Positions 7,882 to 16,064 are shown, numbered from the stretch's first letter. The stretch: DNA of 64,000 nucleotides from Diplocloster agilis (GCF_019042275.1 NZ_JAHQCW010000008.1:62001-126000), one strand, 5' to 3'. The notes: generated by a model not told the origin, from the sequence alone. Translations and numbers: made by a program.

Positions 7882-8940
7882 TTATGTCTCGCTGATCAGC
7901 GGACATACCGAGTCTCTCTCAATGATCTCCGAAGGAAATATCACTTTCTTGCCTTTCATCAGATTTTTACCCATGATGTTTTCCGCCAGCATCCGGACCG
8001 CCATTCGGCCCAGCTCTTCCTTCGGATAATTTACGGTTGTCAGTCTGGGATTTACATAGTTGGTGGTCTCAATATTATCAAACCCGATGACGGAGATGTC
8101 CTGGGGAATCCGAAGCCCCCGCTCCTGAATCGCGCGCATGACGCCCAGAGCCATCTTATCTCCCGCCGCTTCCACAGCATGAATCGTCTGACCGCTGTCC
8201 AGCAGCTCTTTCATCTTGTTATATGCGATCTCGATATCCCAATGGCCGTTTCGGACCAACTCCTGCTTAATCGGGACATGGTAATCCATCAAAGCCTTCA
8301 GATATCCCTGAAAACGCTCATCCTTATGATCAAAGATGGGGCCGCCTTCTTCGATGGATCTTTTATAGGTCTCGCCGCCGATATAGGCAATATTGGTCCG
8401 GCCCATCTCGATGAGTTTGCGTGTCAGTTCATAAAAAGGCTGCTCGTACTCGACGGTTACACAGTCCAGCGTTTCCTCAAGAGGCGCATCAAAGATGGAG
8501 ATAATATTTGAAAAATGTGACACCAACTGTCTAAGGAGATCTTTGGGCATATTCCCAATCAGGATCAACCCGTCTACCTCAGACTCCATGACTGTTTTCA
8601 TAATCAATGAATTTTCCAGATCCGTAGCGCTGTAGGCGAAATTGATGGAGCACTTATTATCGATAGCCTCCCTCTCAATTCCATGGATAATGGTAGCAAA
8701 ACAGGAATCCTCGAACTTTTCCTTCGTAACGGTCAGGATATATCCGATCTTCTTCATGGTGGATTTTTTCTTTAGTGATGTTTCCCGTTTTTTCGCTTTG
8801 TCATAGCCCAGTTCCCGGGCGCAGTTCCAGATAAGCTCTTCCGTCTCTTTCGATACGGAAAAATTCTCATCTTTATTAATCACTCTGGATACTGTCGTCA
8901 GGGAATATCCTGTTTTTTCCGCAATATCTTTTAACCTCAT
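7882..8940 (-). CDS. LacI-family transcriptional regulator
   Basis: 352-residue regulator. The N-terminal helix-turn-helix reads MRLKDIAEKTGYSLTTVSRVIN, followed by a hinge region and a sugar-binding periplasmic-protein-like domain ending in the common GFDNIETTNYVNPRLTTVNYPKEELGRMA. It heads the importer operon (84 bases to the binding-protein gene) and is divergent from the GH29 gene, so it most likely controls both in response to the imported sugar or its product. The 535-base intergenic region contains repeated TTACTAA motifs that are candidate binding sites. Confidence 0.9.
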   Translation of the reverse strand: MRLKDIAEKTGYSLTTVSRVINKDENFSVSKETEELIWNCARELGYDKAKKRETSLKKKSTMKKIGYILTVTKEKFEDSCFATIIHGIEREAIDNKCSINFAYSATDLENSLIMKTVMESEVDGLILIGNMPKDLLRQLVSHFSNIISIFDAPLEETLDCVTVEYEQPFYELTRKLIEMGRTNIAYIGGETYKRSIEEGGPIFDHKDERFQGYLKALMDYHVPIKQELVRNGHWDIEIAYNKMKELLDSGQTIHAVEAAGDKMALGVMRAIQERGLRIPQDISVIGFDNIETTNYVNPRLTTVNYPKEELGRMAVRMLAENIMGKNLMKGKKVIFPSEIIERDSVCPLISET

Positions 8941-9102
8941 TGTCTACTCATCCTCACCTGTATTTTACTAAATTTACTAAAATTAATTATAGTTTGATTT
9001 TATTTATCAGTCAACTATTATTTCGTTTTTTTATGATTTTCACAATTTTTGCTGGATGTATTTGTGAAAATCAGAGACATTTTATTTGTTTTACGAAAAA
9101 TA

Positions 9103-9131
9103 TTGACGTGTTTTACTAATTATGTTATGTT
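9103..9131 (+). promoter_or_regulatory. Candidate promoter of GH29 fucosidase gene
   Basis: TTGACG (9103-9108), 17 bases, TATGTT (9126-9131). One TTACTAA motif falls inside the spacer, compatible with repression by the adjacent LacI protein. The transcript would have a leader of about 340 bases. Confidence 0.45.
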
Positions 9132-9224
9132 TGTGTCATGAATTTTCTCATGTATTTTACTTACTAATTTACTAAATTTTACTAAATTTACTTTTATTAC
9201 TTATTATTTTATCAGTACTGCCAT

Positions 9225-9320
9225 TGTATGTTAACTACTGTATGTACTACCATATGTAAACTACTATATGTTGACTGCTGTATGTTAGCGGCTGTATATT
9301 AGCCGCCGCATATCAACTAC
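9225..9320. repeat. Seven degenerate 14-bp tandem repeats
   Basis: Units follow TGTATGTTAACTAC with drift: 9225-9238, 9239-9250 (two bases short), 9251-9264, 9265-9278, 9279-9292, 9293-9306 and 9307-9320. They would lie in the 5' leader of the fucosidase transcript. Function unknown. Confidence 0.8.
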
Positions 9321-9475
9321 CGCATCATTTTATTTTAGCTACTTTATGATTTTATTTTTCAAAATTGTAATTTACCTGAACTATAAGTTTATCTGAATTA
9401 TTTACATTCGTTTCAATTTCAATTACAACATGCCGACGGGATAATAACCTTTTTATCCCTGCTAAGGAGATCTTT

Positions 9476-10924
9476 ATGCTGCAAAACAAATTTTTACCTA
9501 CCTATGAGCCCACAGGGAAATACCTCCCAACCTGGGAGTCCTTGAATGAGCATACCCTGCCGAAATGGTTCATGGATGCCAAATTCGGTATTTTCATCCA
9601 TTGGGGCCCGTATTCCGTACCGGCCTGGGCTCCCAAAAAAACCGCTACCGGGGAATACTACAACGATCAGGTTGGCAATCATCCCTACGCCGAGATCTAC
9701 GGTTATGGGATGATGTATAAAGATTCCGCTGTCTGGAAGCATCACAAAGCCACCTATGGCGCGGGCTTCCAATACGAGGACTTTTTCCCGCAGTTCCGGG
9801 CGGAAAACTGGGACCCAGGGCTGTGGGCAGAGACCTTCCGCAAGGTAGGCGCGAAATACGTAGTCCTGGTGACCAAGCACAGCGACTGTTACAGCATGTT
9901 CGACACCAAGTTAACGGACAGATGCTGCACCAAAATCGGGCCTATGAGAGACATCACGGGTGAATTGACTGCTGAGCTGCGAAAACAAGGGTTAAAGTCC
10001 GGTCTCTACTATTCGACTACCTTTGACTGGTACTCCCGGAATTTCCCTCATGTGATCTACAAGGAATTTACCCACGGACAAATCAAAGAACTGGTGGATC
10101 AGTACCATCCTGATATCCTCTGGTCGGATGATTATTGGAAACCAATTGAGAAAAGCTGCAGCGACACCTGGGGCAGCAAAGAATTAATCAGTTACTTTTA
10201 TAATCACTCCGAGCATCCGGAAGAGGTTCTGGTCAACGACCGATGGGGCTGCGAGAAAGATGGAAGGCAGATCGGGGATTTCTCGACGCCGGAATACACG
10301 GCCCTGCCCACCATCCAGGATTTTTACTGGGAAACCAACCGCGGAATCGGCCGCTCCTTTGGTTACAACCAGGAAGAGGGCGACGAGGATTACGCCGCCG
10401 CCGAAGATTTGATCTTTATGCTGGCGGATATTGTCAGCAAAAACGGTAATTTATTGCTCAATGTAGGCCCCAGAGCAGATGGGACGATTCATCCGCTCCA
10501 GCTGCAAAGGCTGGAAGAAATCGGCTCCTGGCTTCAGGTCAATGGAGAGGCAATCTACCAGACCAGGCCATGGATCGATGCCGCCGGCCTGACGGGCGCA
10601 GACGGACGCGTCCGTTTTACCCAAAAAGGCAGCGCCGTATACGCCAACATATTTGATACAAAGACCCGGGACTTCACTATCCGCAACCTGTTCGTGCCCT
10701 CCGGCACAAAGGTGGAGCTTCTCGGATCAGACGCTCCCGTCGTATGGGAACAGCAGGGGGCCGACACCATTTTCCACCTGCCGGCCGCACAGTCTGCAGT
10801 TTCCTTTGTTCTTAAATTTAATGAGGAACCGCTGCGTTTATTGCGAAAACCCGGCCTTCTGGTTCCCGAGAACCGGACAGGGGAAATATTCCGCAGGATG
10901 GGATATTACAGCGTGAACCTATAA
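9476..10924 (+). CDS. Atypical GH29 alpha-L-fucosidase
   Basis: 482-residue glycosidase that would release L-fucose from fucosylated glycans by a retaining mechanism. KFGIFIHWGPYSVPAW near residue 36 and the nucleophile motif DILWSDDYW (Asp218) place it in GH29, with a C-terminal beta domain. The fucose-binding motif normally written KHHDGF is KHSDCY here (134-139), so the second His and the Gly are replaced, and the usual loop after it is remodelled (TDRCCTKIGPMRDI). Specificity may therefore differ from a standard fucosidase. No signal peptide, so cytoplasmic. AAGGAG precedes the ATG. Divergent from lacI and the importer operon, which probably supplies its substrate. Confidence 0.88.
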   Translation: MLQNKFLPTYEPTGKYLPTWESLNEHTLPKWFMDAKFGIFIHWGPYSVPAWAPKKTATGEYYNDQVGNHPYAEIYGYGMMYKDSAVWKHHKATYGAGFQYEDFFPQFRAENWDPGLWAETFRKVGAKYVVLVTKHSDCYSMFDTKLTDRCCTKIGPMRDITGELTAELRKQGLKSGLYYSTTFDWYSRNFPHVIYKEFTHGQIKELVDQYHPDILWSDDYWKPIEKSCSDTWGSKELISYFYNHSEHPEEVLVNDRWGCEKDGRQIGDFSTPEYTALPTIQDFYWETNRGIGRSFGYNQEEGDEDYAAAEDLIFMLADIVSKNGNLLLNVGPRADGTIHPLQLQRLEEIGSWLQVNGEAIYQTRPWIDAAGLTGADGRVRFTQKGSAVYANIFDTKTRDFTIRNLFVPSGTKVELLGSDAPVVWEQQGADTIFHLPAAQSAVSFVLKFNEEPLRLLRKPGLLVPENRTGEIFRRMGYYSVNL

Positions 10925-10929
10925 CCAAA

Positions 10930-11063
10930 GGGGACATGTCCATTTCGACCCATACAAAAAGGGGACATGTCCATTTCGGCCAGTTTATTCTCAGGATTAG
11001 GCAAAACCAGCTGACAGCTCTGCCCGATTCTAAGGAATGGTCAAATGGACATGTCCCCTTTTT
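10930..11063. repeat. MITE-like element with 21-bp inverted ends plus extra GGGGACATGTCC copy
   Basis: A single core at 10930-10941 is followed by a 108-bp unit (10956-11063) whose ends are perfect 21-bp inverted repeats containing GGGGACATGTCC (10956-10976 and 11043-11063). The 66-base interior has no open frame of note. It sits between two convergent genes; no target duplication is evident. Confidence 0.85.
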
Positions 11064-11064
11064 A

Positions 11065-12201
11065 CTATTCTTTGGCCAGCTCCCGCACCGCTACGACAGC
11101 CTGGTCTATCTCTTCCGTGGTATTCGCATATGAAAAACTGAACCGTACAGCTCCCTGTTCCACGGTTCCCAGCGCTTCATGCATCAGCGGAGCGCAATGC
11201 GCGCCCGGCCGGGTGGCGATCCCGTATTCTTCCGATAACGCGTCGCTTATTTCCGCAGAATCGTAATCCCGGATGTTGAGCGACACGATCGCCGCCCGTT
11301 CATTGCTCTCAAAGTCCCCATACACCTTCACGCCCGGGATATCCTTCACGCCTTCATAAAACCTAGTCATCAGCATGCGTTCTCCCGCCCGGATCCGGTC
11401 TATTCCGGTCTCATTCAGATAGTCAATCGCAGCGGATAATCCCGCGATACCGTGCAAATTCAAAGTCCCCGCCTCCAGCGCGGTGGGCATGTCATGGGGA
11501 TGCTTTTTCTCGTAGGTCCGAATTCCGCTGCCGCCTGTCTTAAGGGGTTCCACCGTAACATTCTCCCTGATACAGATCCCGCCGGTACCCTGAGGTCCCA
11601 GCAGGCCCTTATGTCCGGTAAAACATAGAATATCGATTCCCATTTGCCGCATATCGATCGGAAATACACCCGCCGTCTGCGCGGCATCCACCACAAAAAG
11701 AATTCCTTCTCTTTTGCAAAAGGCTCCGATATCCGCGATGTCCACCAGATTCCCGGTCAGATTGGAAGCGTGTGTGCAGATTACCATGCGCGCTTTTCCG
11801 GCCGCCATTTCCTTTAATTGTTCTGTATCCGGCCGGCCGTTTTGATCCGCGCCCGCAATTAAAAGCTCCACTCCCTTGGCCTGCATTTCATAGAGCGGCC
11901 GAAGCACGGAGTTATGCTCCAGCACCGTCGTGACCACTCGGTCTCCCGGTTTGAGAACCCCTTTGACCGCTGTGTTTAACGCTTCTGTCGCATTGGCGGC
12001 AAATGCCGTCTGCGTCGGTATTCCCAAGCCGAAGAAATCCGAAATTTTTTCCCTGGCCTCATATATGATCCGGGAGGCATCCAATGAGGCGCCGTGCGTC
12101 CCCCGCCCGGCGTTCCCCGAATGACGCATAGCCTCACCGACCGCGCGAATGACGCTTTCCGGCTTCCAGAAACTGGTCGCCGCGTTATCCAGATATATCA
12201 C
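11065..12201 (-). CDS. Cysteine desulfurase family protein (class V aminotransferase)
   Basis: 379-residue PLP enzyme expected to remove sulfur or selenium from cysteine or selenocysteine. It opens VIYLDNAATSF and has the PLP lysine in CFTGHKGLLGPQGTGG, plus THASNLTGN and the C-terminal TRPGAHCAPLMHEALGT with the loop cysteine. This resembles the TIGR01977 subgroup rather than housekeeping IscS/NifS. The GTG at 12201 is chosen over an ATG at 12234 because AGAGGA stands before it and known homologues start at this point. It follows yedF by 42 bases, so the pair is probably an operon for sulfur or selenium trafficking. Confidence 0.85.
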   Translation of the reverse strand: MIYLDNAATSFWKPESVIRAVGEAMRHSGNAGRGTHGASLDASRIIYEAREKISDFFGLGIPTQTAFAANATEALNTAVKGVLKPGDRVVTTVLEHNSVLRPLYEMQAKGVELLIAGADQNGRPDTEQLKEMAAGKARMVICTHASNLTGNLVDIADIGAFCKREGILFVVDAAQTAGVFPIDMRQMGIDILCFTGHKGLLGPQGTGGICIRENVTVEPLKTGGSGIRTYEKKHPHDMPTALEAGTLNLHGIAGLSAAIDYLNETGIDRIRAGERMLMTRFYEGVKDIPGVKVYGDFESNERAAIVSLNIRDYDSAEISDALSEEYGIATRPGAHCAPLMHEALGTVEQGAVRFSFSYANTTEEIDQAVVAVRELAKE

Positions 12202-12243
12202 AATCCAACATCCTCTCTGATGAAAATCCGCCAAAACTGTCGT

Positions 12244-12828
12244 TTACGGCCTTATGACTTTCCCGGCCTGAGCCATTTTTTCAACGATGGAATACATATT
12301 CGTAACGCTTCCTACGGCCAGTTTTTCTGTAAGCCCAAAATGATTCAGACAGGTTCCGCAGGTCAGGATCTCTACTCCCTGGCTTTCCATATACTTCAGA
12401 TCCTCCAGTGCATCCGAGCCTTCCACCGTCAGCCTTGCCCCTCCGTTGTAAAACAGAACCGTATCCGGCAGCGGTTCCAGCTGCGAAACCGCAAACAGAA
12501 ATCCTTTTATCAGGAGTCTTCCCAGTTCCTCGTCACCGGCGCCCATCTGATCGGAGGCAACCACTACAACCGCCCCGTCCCCATTTTTTAACTTATCGGC
12601 ATCGGCTTCCTTTTCCATTGTAATCGTCAGCCGGAATTCCTTCTCGGATAACTTCTCCACCTCACAGGCCGCGCCGGAATGCCCGGCCATTTTCTCCACA
12701 TTTTTCACAGCCGTCTCATTATCCACCAGCACTTCAATCACCCCGGGGCCCTTAAGCTCCTCTATCGCCTTTTTTGTCTTTATGACAGGAATCGGACACC
12801 TGTCGCCTCTGGCATCTACCCGTATCAT
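12244..12828 (-). CDS. yedF: Selenium metabolism protein YedF
   Basis: 194-residue fusion of an N-terminal TusA/SirA-like domain (MIRVDARGDRCPIPVIKTKKAI, with the CPxP cysteine) and a C-terminal DsrE-like domain with a GxxLNHFG-type cysteine in LTCGTCLNHFG. This is the layout of the YedF family associated with selenium use. The role is not firmly known; persulfide or selenide carriage is the usual proposal. The desulfurase gene downstream fits as sulfur/selenium donor. selD, selA and selB are not in the window. GGTGG precedes the ATG. Confidence 0.88.
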   Translation of the reverse strand: MIRVDARGDRCPIPVIKTKKAIEELKGPGVIEVLVDNETAVKNVEKMAGHSGAACEVEKLSEKEFRLTITMEKEADADKLKNGDGAVVVVASDQMGAGDEELGRLLIKGFLFAVSQLEPLPDTVLFYNGGARLTVEGSDALEDLKYMESQGVEILTCGTCLNHFGLTEKLAVGSVTNMYSIVEKMAQAGKVIRP

Positions 12829-12910
12829 TTTCTTACCACCTTCCTGCCCTGTATCATATCACAAATAAGGGTTTTATGATATAATTACCATGATGTGACA
12901 GAAATGTCAA

Positions 12911-12945
12911 ATATGATCCGTTTGTACCATATCATCCGTTTGTAC
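12911..12945. repeat. 17-bp direct repeat upstream of yjbQ
   Basis: Two copies at 12911-12927 and 12929-12945 share CATCCGTTTGTAC-type sequence (16 of 17 identical), spaced 18 bases. They lie between the divergent yedF and yjbQ genes and could be paired operator sites. Confidence 0.55.
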
Positions 12946-12989
12946 AGTGTTCACATTTTAATCATATAATTTTAAAGGAAAGCGAGTGA

Positions 12990-13412
12990 ATGAAATTGAA
13001 ATCCTATCGAAAAGAGCTCTACTTCAACATTCCCAGCAGGCGCGGCCTGGTCAACATTACCCCTCAGGTACAGCAGGCAATCCGTGACAGCGGCATAAAA
13101 GAAGGCCTGGTCCTGATCAACGCCATGAACATTACGGCAAGTGTGTTTATTAACGATGACGAAAGCGGGCTTCATCAGGATTTTGAAACCTGGCTTGAGG
13201 GGCTGGCTCCCGAAAAACCTTACAGCCGTTATCATCACAACGGATTCGAGGATAACGCCGACGCCCATCTGAAAAGATCCGTCATGGGCCGGGAAACTGT
13301 AGTGGCCGTCACCGACGGAAAACTGGACTTTGGGACATGGGAACAGATATTTTATTATGAATTTGACGGAAAGCGCCAGAAGCATGTCTTGATCAAGATA
13401 ATAGGAGAATAA
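12990..13412 (+). CDS. YjbQ family protein (UPF0047)
   Basis: 140-residue soluble protein of the YjbQ/UPF0047 family, annotated in databases as secondary thiamine-phosphate synthase because E. coli YjbQ shows weak such activity; the true role is unsettled. Diagnostic stretches are [42 protein letters not shown]-like [24 protein letters not shown] and the ending [26 protein letters not shown]. Full length for the family. AAAGGA precedes the ATG. Single gene, divergent from yedF. Confidence 0.88.
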   Translation: MKLKSYRKELYFNIPSRRGLVNITPQVQQAIRDSGIKEGLVLINAMNITASVFINDDESGLHQDFETWLEGLAPEKPYSRYHHNGFEDNADAHLKRSVMGRETVVAVTDGKLDFGTWEQIFYYEFDGKRQKHVLIKIIGE

Positions 13413-13513
13413 GGGAAAATTGGGGCGAAAACGGGAAATTCCAGCCGCGTCTTCACAATCTATCTTTAATTATTTCACAATTCATTTAAAATTTCATAAT
13501 ATCAGATACACAT

Positions 13514-13580
13514 CTTCTGATTATACTTTAATCATAGTCAACAAGACAACAACTTCTTTTTCATAAATGACCTCCTTTTT
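13514..13580 (-). other. Eight-codon open frame with strong RBS (possible gene remnant)
   Basis: On the minus strand a strong AAGGAGG is followed by an ATG whose frame reads MKKKLLSC and then stops. It looks like the beginning of a lipoprotein signal peptide whose gene was lost, or a leader peptide. It lies beyond the hairpin at 13586-13613, and nothing larger continues. Confidence 0.25.
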
Positions 13581-13585
13581 CATAT

Positions 13586-13613
13586 AAAGCCGATGGAACA
13601 GTCCATCGGCTTT
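13586..13613. terminator. Hairpin AAAGCCGATGGA / TCCATCGGCTTT
   Basis: Perfect 12-bp inverted repeat with a four-base loop between the convergent yjbQ and flavodoxin-like genes. Arms carry A and T runs on both sides, so it can serve both strands. Confidence 0.7.
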
Positions 13614-13641
13614 CTCCTTGCCATCTTTACTTTTTAACCCT

Positions 13642-14265
13642 CTAGGATCGGATAAAGTTTGTCCTGACTGTCTTCTCTGTATCCGGCAGCGCAATACCGG
13701 CTTCTCTCCCTTTTTCAAAACATTTCATCATCCATGCCATGTTCTTTGCAAGATTCCGCATTGTCTGTATTCCTTCGCCGTCCGACTCCACTTCACCCGG
13801 TCTCATTCCGTGAATGACATTCCAATAGGTTGTTCCCGCTACCGGCATCTGCGAAATTCCAAAATATTTATTCATTACATCAAAGGACGCCGTCGTTCCG
13901 GCGCGCCTTGCGACAGCCACAGACGCTCCCGGCTTGTACGCAAACACGTTTCCGGAGCTGTAAAATACCCGGTCTAAAAAGGAAAGGACACGCCCCGACG
14001 GATGCGCATAATAAACCGGAGTGCCGAAGATAAATCCATCCGCTTCCTTTGCCTTTGCCACAAACGCATTTACCTTATCGTCCGTGAAAACACATCCGCT
14101 TTCGCCGCACCTGCCGCATCCGATACAGTCTCTGACCGGAGCGCCGCCAATCTGAAAAATCTCGTATTCGATTCCTTCTTTTTGCAGCTGCTCTCCTATA
14201 TAGGAGAGGGCACAAAAAGTATTCCCCTTCATATTTGAACTTCCATTTAACATTAAAACCTTCAT
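13642..14265 (-). CDS. Flavodoxin-family NAD(P)H-dependent FMN reductase-like protein
   Basis: 207-residue flavoprotein of the FMN_red/flavodoxin-2 class. MKVLMLNGSSNMKGNTFCALSYI is the phosphate loop, and FGTPVYYAHPSGRVLSFLDRVF is the flavin-contact region. CIGCGRCGESGCVF at about residue 47 is a cysteine-rich loop common in clostridial iron-sulfur flavoproteins. Likely a cytoplasmic electron carrier or quinone/nitro reductase; no partner gene is adjacent. Start at 14265 was chosen because AGGGGAG precedes it and the protein then starts with the phosphate-binding strand. Its promoter region is occupied by the 93-bp repeat pair. Confidence 0.82.
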   Translation of the reverse strand: MKVLMLNGSSNMKGNTFCALSYIGEQLQKEGIEYEIFQIGGAPVRDCIGCGRCGESGCVFTDDKVNAFVAKAKEADGFIFGTPVYYAHPSGRVLSFLDRVFYSSGNVFAYKPGASVAVARRAGTTASFDVMNKYFGISQMPVAGTTYWNVIHGMRPGEVESDGEGIQTMRNLAKNMAWMMKCFEKGREAGIALPDTEKTVRTNFIRS

Positions 14266-14290
14266 ACACGTCTCCCCTTCTTTTCTTCCG

Positions 14291-14486
14291 CTACTATCTT
14301 TTATCGCTATGAGCACTTAGTGCCCGTATTTTGGGCACTTACGTGCGATGCATGAAAAATAGTCAGCGAGGCTTTTTCGAGCGCTACTATTTTTTATCGC
14401 TATGAGCACTTAGCGCCCGTATTTTGGGCACTTACGTGCGATGCATGAAAAATAGTCAGCGAGGCTTTTTCGAGCGCTACTATTTT
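14291..14486. repeat. Two tandem 93-bp hairpin repeats (family 2, copies A and B)
   Basis: Unit boundaries 14301-14393 and 14394-14486. Each unit holds a two-part stem: outer GCAC/GTGC (14313-14316 with 14343-14346 in copy A) and inner GTGCCC/GGGCAC (14320-14325 with 14333-14338), then GATGCATGAAAAATAG and a second imperfect hairpin ending GAGCGCTACTATTTTTT. Copy B has one mismatch in the inner stem. Related copies are at 27753-27846 and 28732-28790. Confidence 0.9.
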
Positions 14487-14617
14487 TTATTTTGTTTCCC
14501 GAATATTTATGCTATAATGTCGGGAGAACAGCGGCGCCGGCTTATTCTCAAGCGCACGTGCGCCAAAATATAAAATATCGATAACCGCAAAGACAATGGA
14601 AAGGAATATATCATATT

Positions 14618-15478
14618 ATGTGGATAGCAGACGGCTGGAAAGATTACGAGGTGCTGGATACCTCGAATGGTGAAAAACTGGAGCGTTGGGGCAAGTACCT
14701 GCTGATCCGTCCCGATCCCCAGGTCATCTGGGACACCCCCCGCACCCAGAAAGGCTGGAACGCACCCAACGGCCATTACCACCGCAGCAGCAAAGGCGGC
14801 GGTGAATGGGAATTTTTCCATCTGCCCGAGCAATGGACCATCTCATACCAGTCCCTGACCTTTAACCTGAAGCCTTTCAGTTTCAAGCATACAGGACTGT
14901 TTCCCGAGCAAGCCGCCAACTGGGACTGGTTCGGCGCGAAGATCCGGGAGGCCGGGCGTCCGGTAAAAGTGCTGAACCTGTTTGCCTATACCGGCGGCGC
15001 AACCTTGGCAGCGGCGGCGGCCGGCGCTTCGGTCACCCACGTGGACGCTTCCAAGGGGATGGTCGCCTGGGCCAAAGAAAACGCCCGTTCCTCCGGCCTT
15101 GCGGACGCTCCGATCCGCTGGCTGGTGGATGACTGCGTCAAATTCGTGGAGCGGGAGATCCGCCGGGGCAATCAGTATGACGCCATCATCATGGACCCGC
15201 CTTCCTACGGCCGCGGGCCAAAGGGCGAGATATGGAAGATCGAAGATTCCATCTATCCCTTTATTAAGCTCTGCGCGAACCTTTTATCGGAGAAGCCATT
15301 GTTCTTCCTGGTCAATTCTTACACCACCGGGCTGGCCCCTTCCGTACTGACTTATATGCTCTCCACAGTATTAAAATCGCAGAACGGGCATGTCATGTCG
15401 GATGAACTGGGTCTGCCGGTCACCTCCAACCAGCTATATCTCCCCTGCGGCGCTTCCGGACGCTGGGAGGCTAATTAA
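14618..15478 (+). CDS. Class I SAM-dependent methyltransferase (RlmI-like)
   Basis: 286-residue enzyme with a Rossmann methyltransferase core: the SAM-binding motif VLNLFAYTGGATLAAAAAGASVTHVDAS (about 112-140) and the catalytic-loop motif MDPPSYGRGPKG. DPPSY is typical of RlmI-type 23S rRNA cytosine methyltransferases, but the PUA domain those carry is absent; the first 90 residues are a different N-terminal domain. RNA methylation is the best guess. AAAGGA stands slightly far (about 12 bases) from the ATG. Single gene ending in a hairpin terminator. Confidence 0.82.
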   Translation: MWIADGWKDYEVLDTSNGEKLERWGKYLLIRPDPQVIWDTPRTQKGWNAPNGHYHRSSKGGGEWEFFHLPEQWTISYQSLTFNLKPFSFKHTGLFPEQAANWDWFGAKIREAGRPVKVLNLFAYTGGATLAAAAAGASVTHVDASKGMVAWAKENARSSGLADAPIRWLVDDCVKFVEREIRRGNQYDAIIMDPPSYGRGPKGEIWKIEDSIYPFIKLCANLLSEKPLFFLVNSYTTGLAPSVLTYMLSTVLKSQNGHVMSDELGLPVTSNQLYLPCGASGRWEAN

Positions 15479-15513
15479 ACGGCTGATTCCTATATCCGTT
15501 CACATACAAACAT

Positions 15514-15557
15514 AAAGCCGGCAGTACGGAATCACCATCCGTTACTGCCGGTCTTTT
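15514..15557. terminator. Terminator between methyltransferase and ureidoglycolate-lyase-like genes
   Basis: CCGGCAGTA/TTACTGCCGG stem with an inner CGGA/TCCG extension, A run before and TTTT after, between convergent genes. It can act in both directions. Confidence 0.75.
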
Positions 15558-15581
15558 CAGCGCTTCCGGTACCAACACGCT

Positions 15582-16064
15582 TTACAGTTCAATTTCCATA
15601 TGATCTTCTTCCGGATAATCCACCACATAGCAGTCGTTATAATACACTCTCTCCGGCAGAACAATCAGCACATGGCTCTTGTCATTATGTAACGCCATAG
15701 GCGCCAGATGCCATACGGCCGCGTTCAATTTTACCACTGTGCCCTTGGGAACCAGGAAAGCTTCCGTCAGCTCAGGAACCGGCTCTTTCGACGGAGTCGC
15801 CACATGGATCACAACATCGTCATCCAGGGGAAGCAGTACCTCGCCGGTATAGTTATGATATTCCGCGGAATCAACGATATATTTTTCCGGTTTGTCCACC
15901 ACCAGGGAAGAAAACGCCACCGGCATCCTTCCTGAAGTATGGTATAGAACATGATCATGGTAAAAACTACCCAGATTTTTGCCGGTGGGTTCAACCAGAT
16001 TATAAAACTCACCGTAGGGAGCGAATCCTTCCACTGTCAATTCCTTTGCTTTAATTTTTCTCAT
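15582..16064 (-). CDS. Ureidoglycolate lyase family (AllA-like) cupin
   Basis: 160-residue cupin-fold protein matching the ureidoglycolate hydrolase/lyase family (PF04115). MRKIKAKELTVEGFAPYGEFYNL is the typical start, and FLVPKGTVVKLNAAVWHLAPMAL has the metal-ligand-type His region. AllA splits ureidoglycolate to glyoxylate and urea in purine breakdown, but no allantoin genes are nearby, so the physiological substrate here is open. GGAGGA precedes the ATG. Single gene. Confidence 0.75.
   Translation of the reverse strand: MRKIKAKELTVEGFAPYGEFYNLVEPTGKNLGSFYHDHVLYHTSGRMPVAFSSLVVDKPEKYIVDSAEYHNYTGEVLLPLDDDVVIHVATPSKEPVPELTEAFLVPKGTVVKLNAAVWHLAPMALHNDKSHVLIVLPERVYYNDCYVVDYPEEDHMEIEL

Larger units (their letters stand above)
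8941..9475. promoter_or_regulatory. AT-rich divergent control region, lacI / GH29
   Basis: No gene is visible. TTACTAA occurs at 8965, 8974, 9113, 9161, 9169 and 9179, often 8 to 10 bases apart, which fits half-sites on one DNA face. It also contains a promoter (9103-9131) and a block of 14-bp repeats (9225-9320). Confidence 0.6.

Noticed and set aside
13521-13718. 65-residue minus-strand frame over the yjbQ/flavodoxin junction
   Set aside because: Spans the hairpin terminator and lacks a proper start; only the short RBS-ATG stretch inside it is noteworthy.
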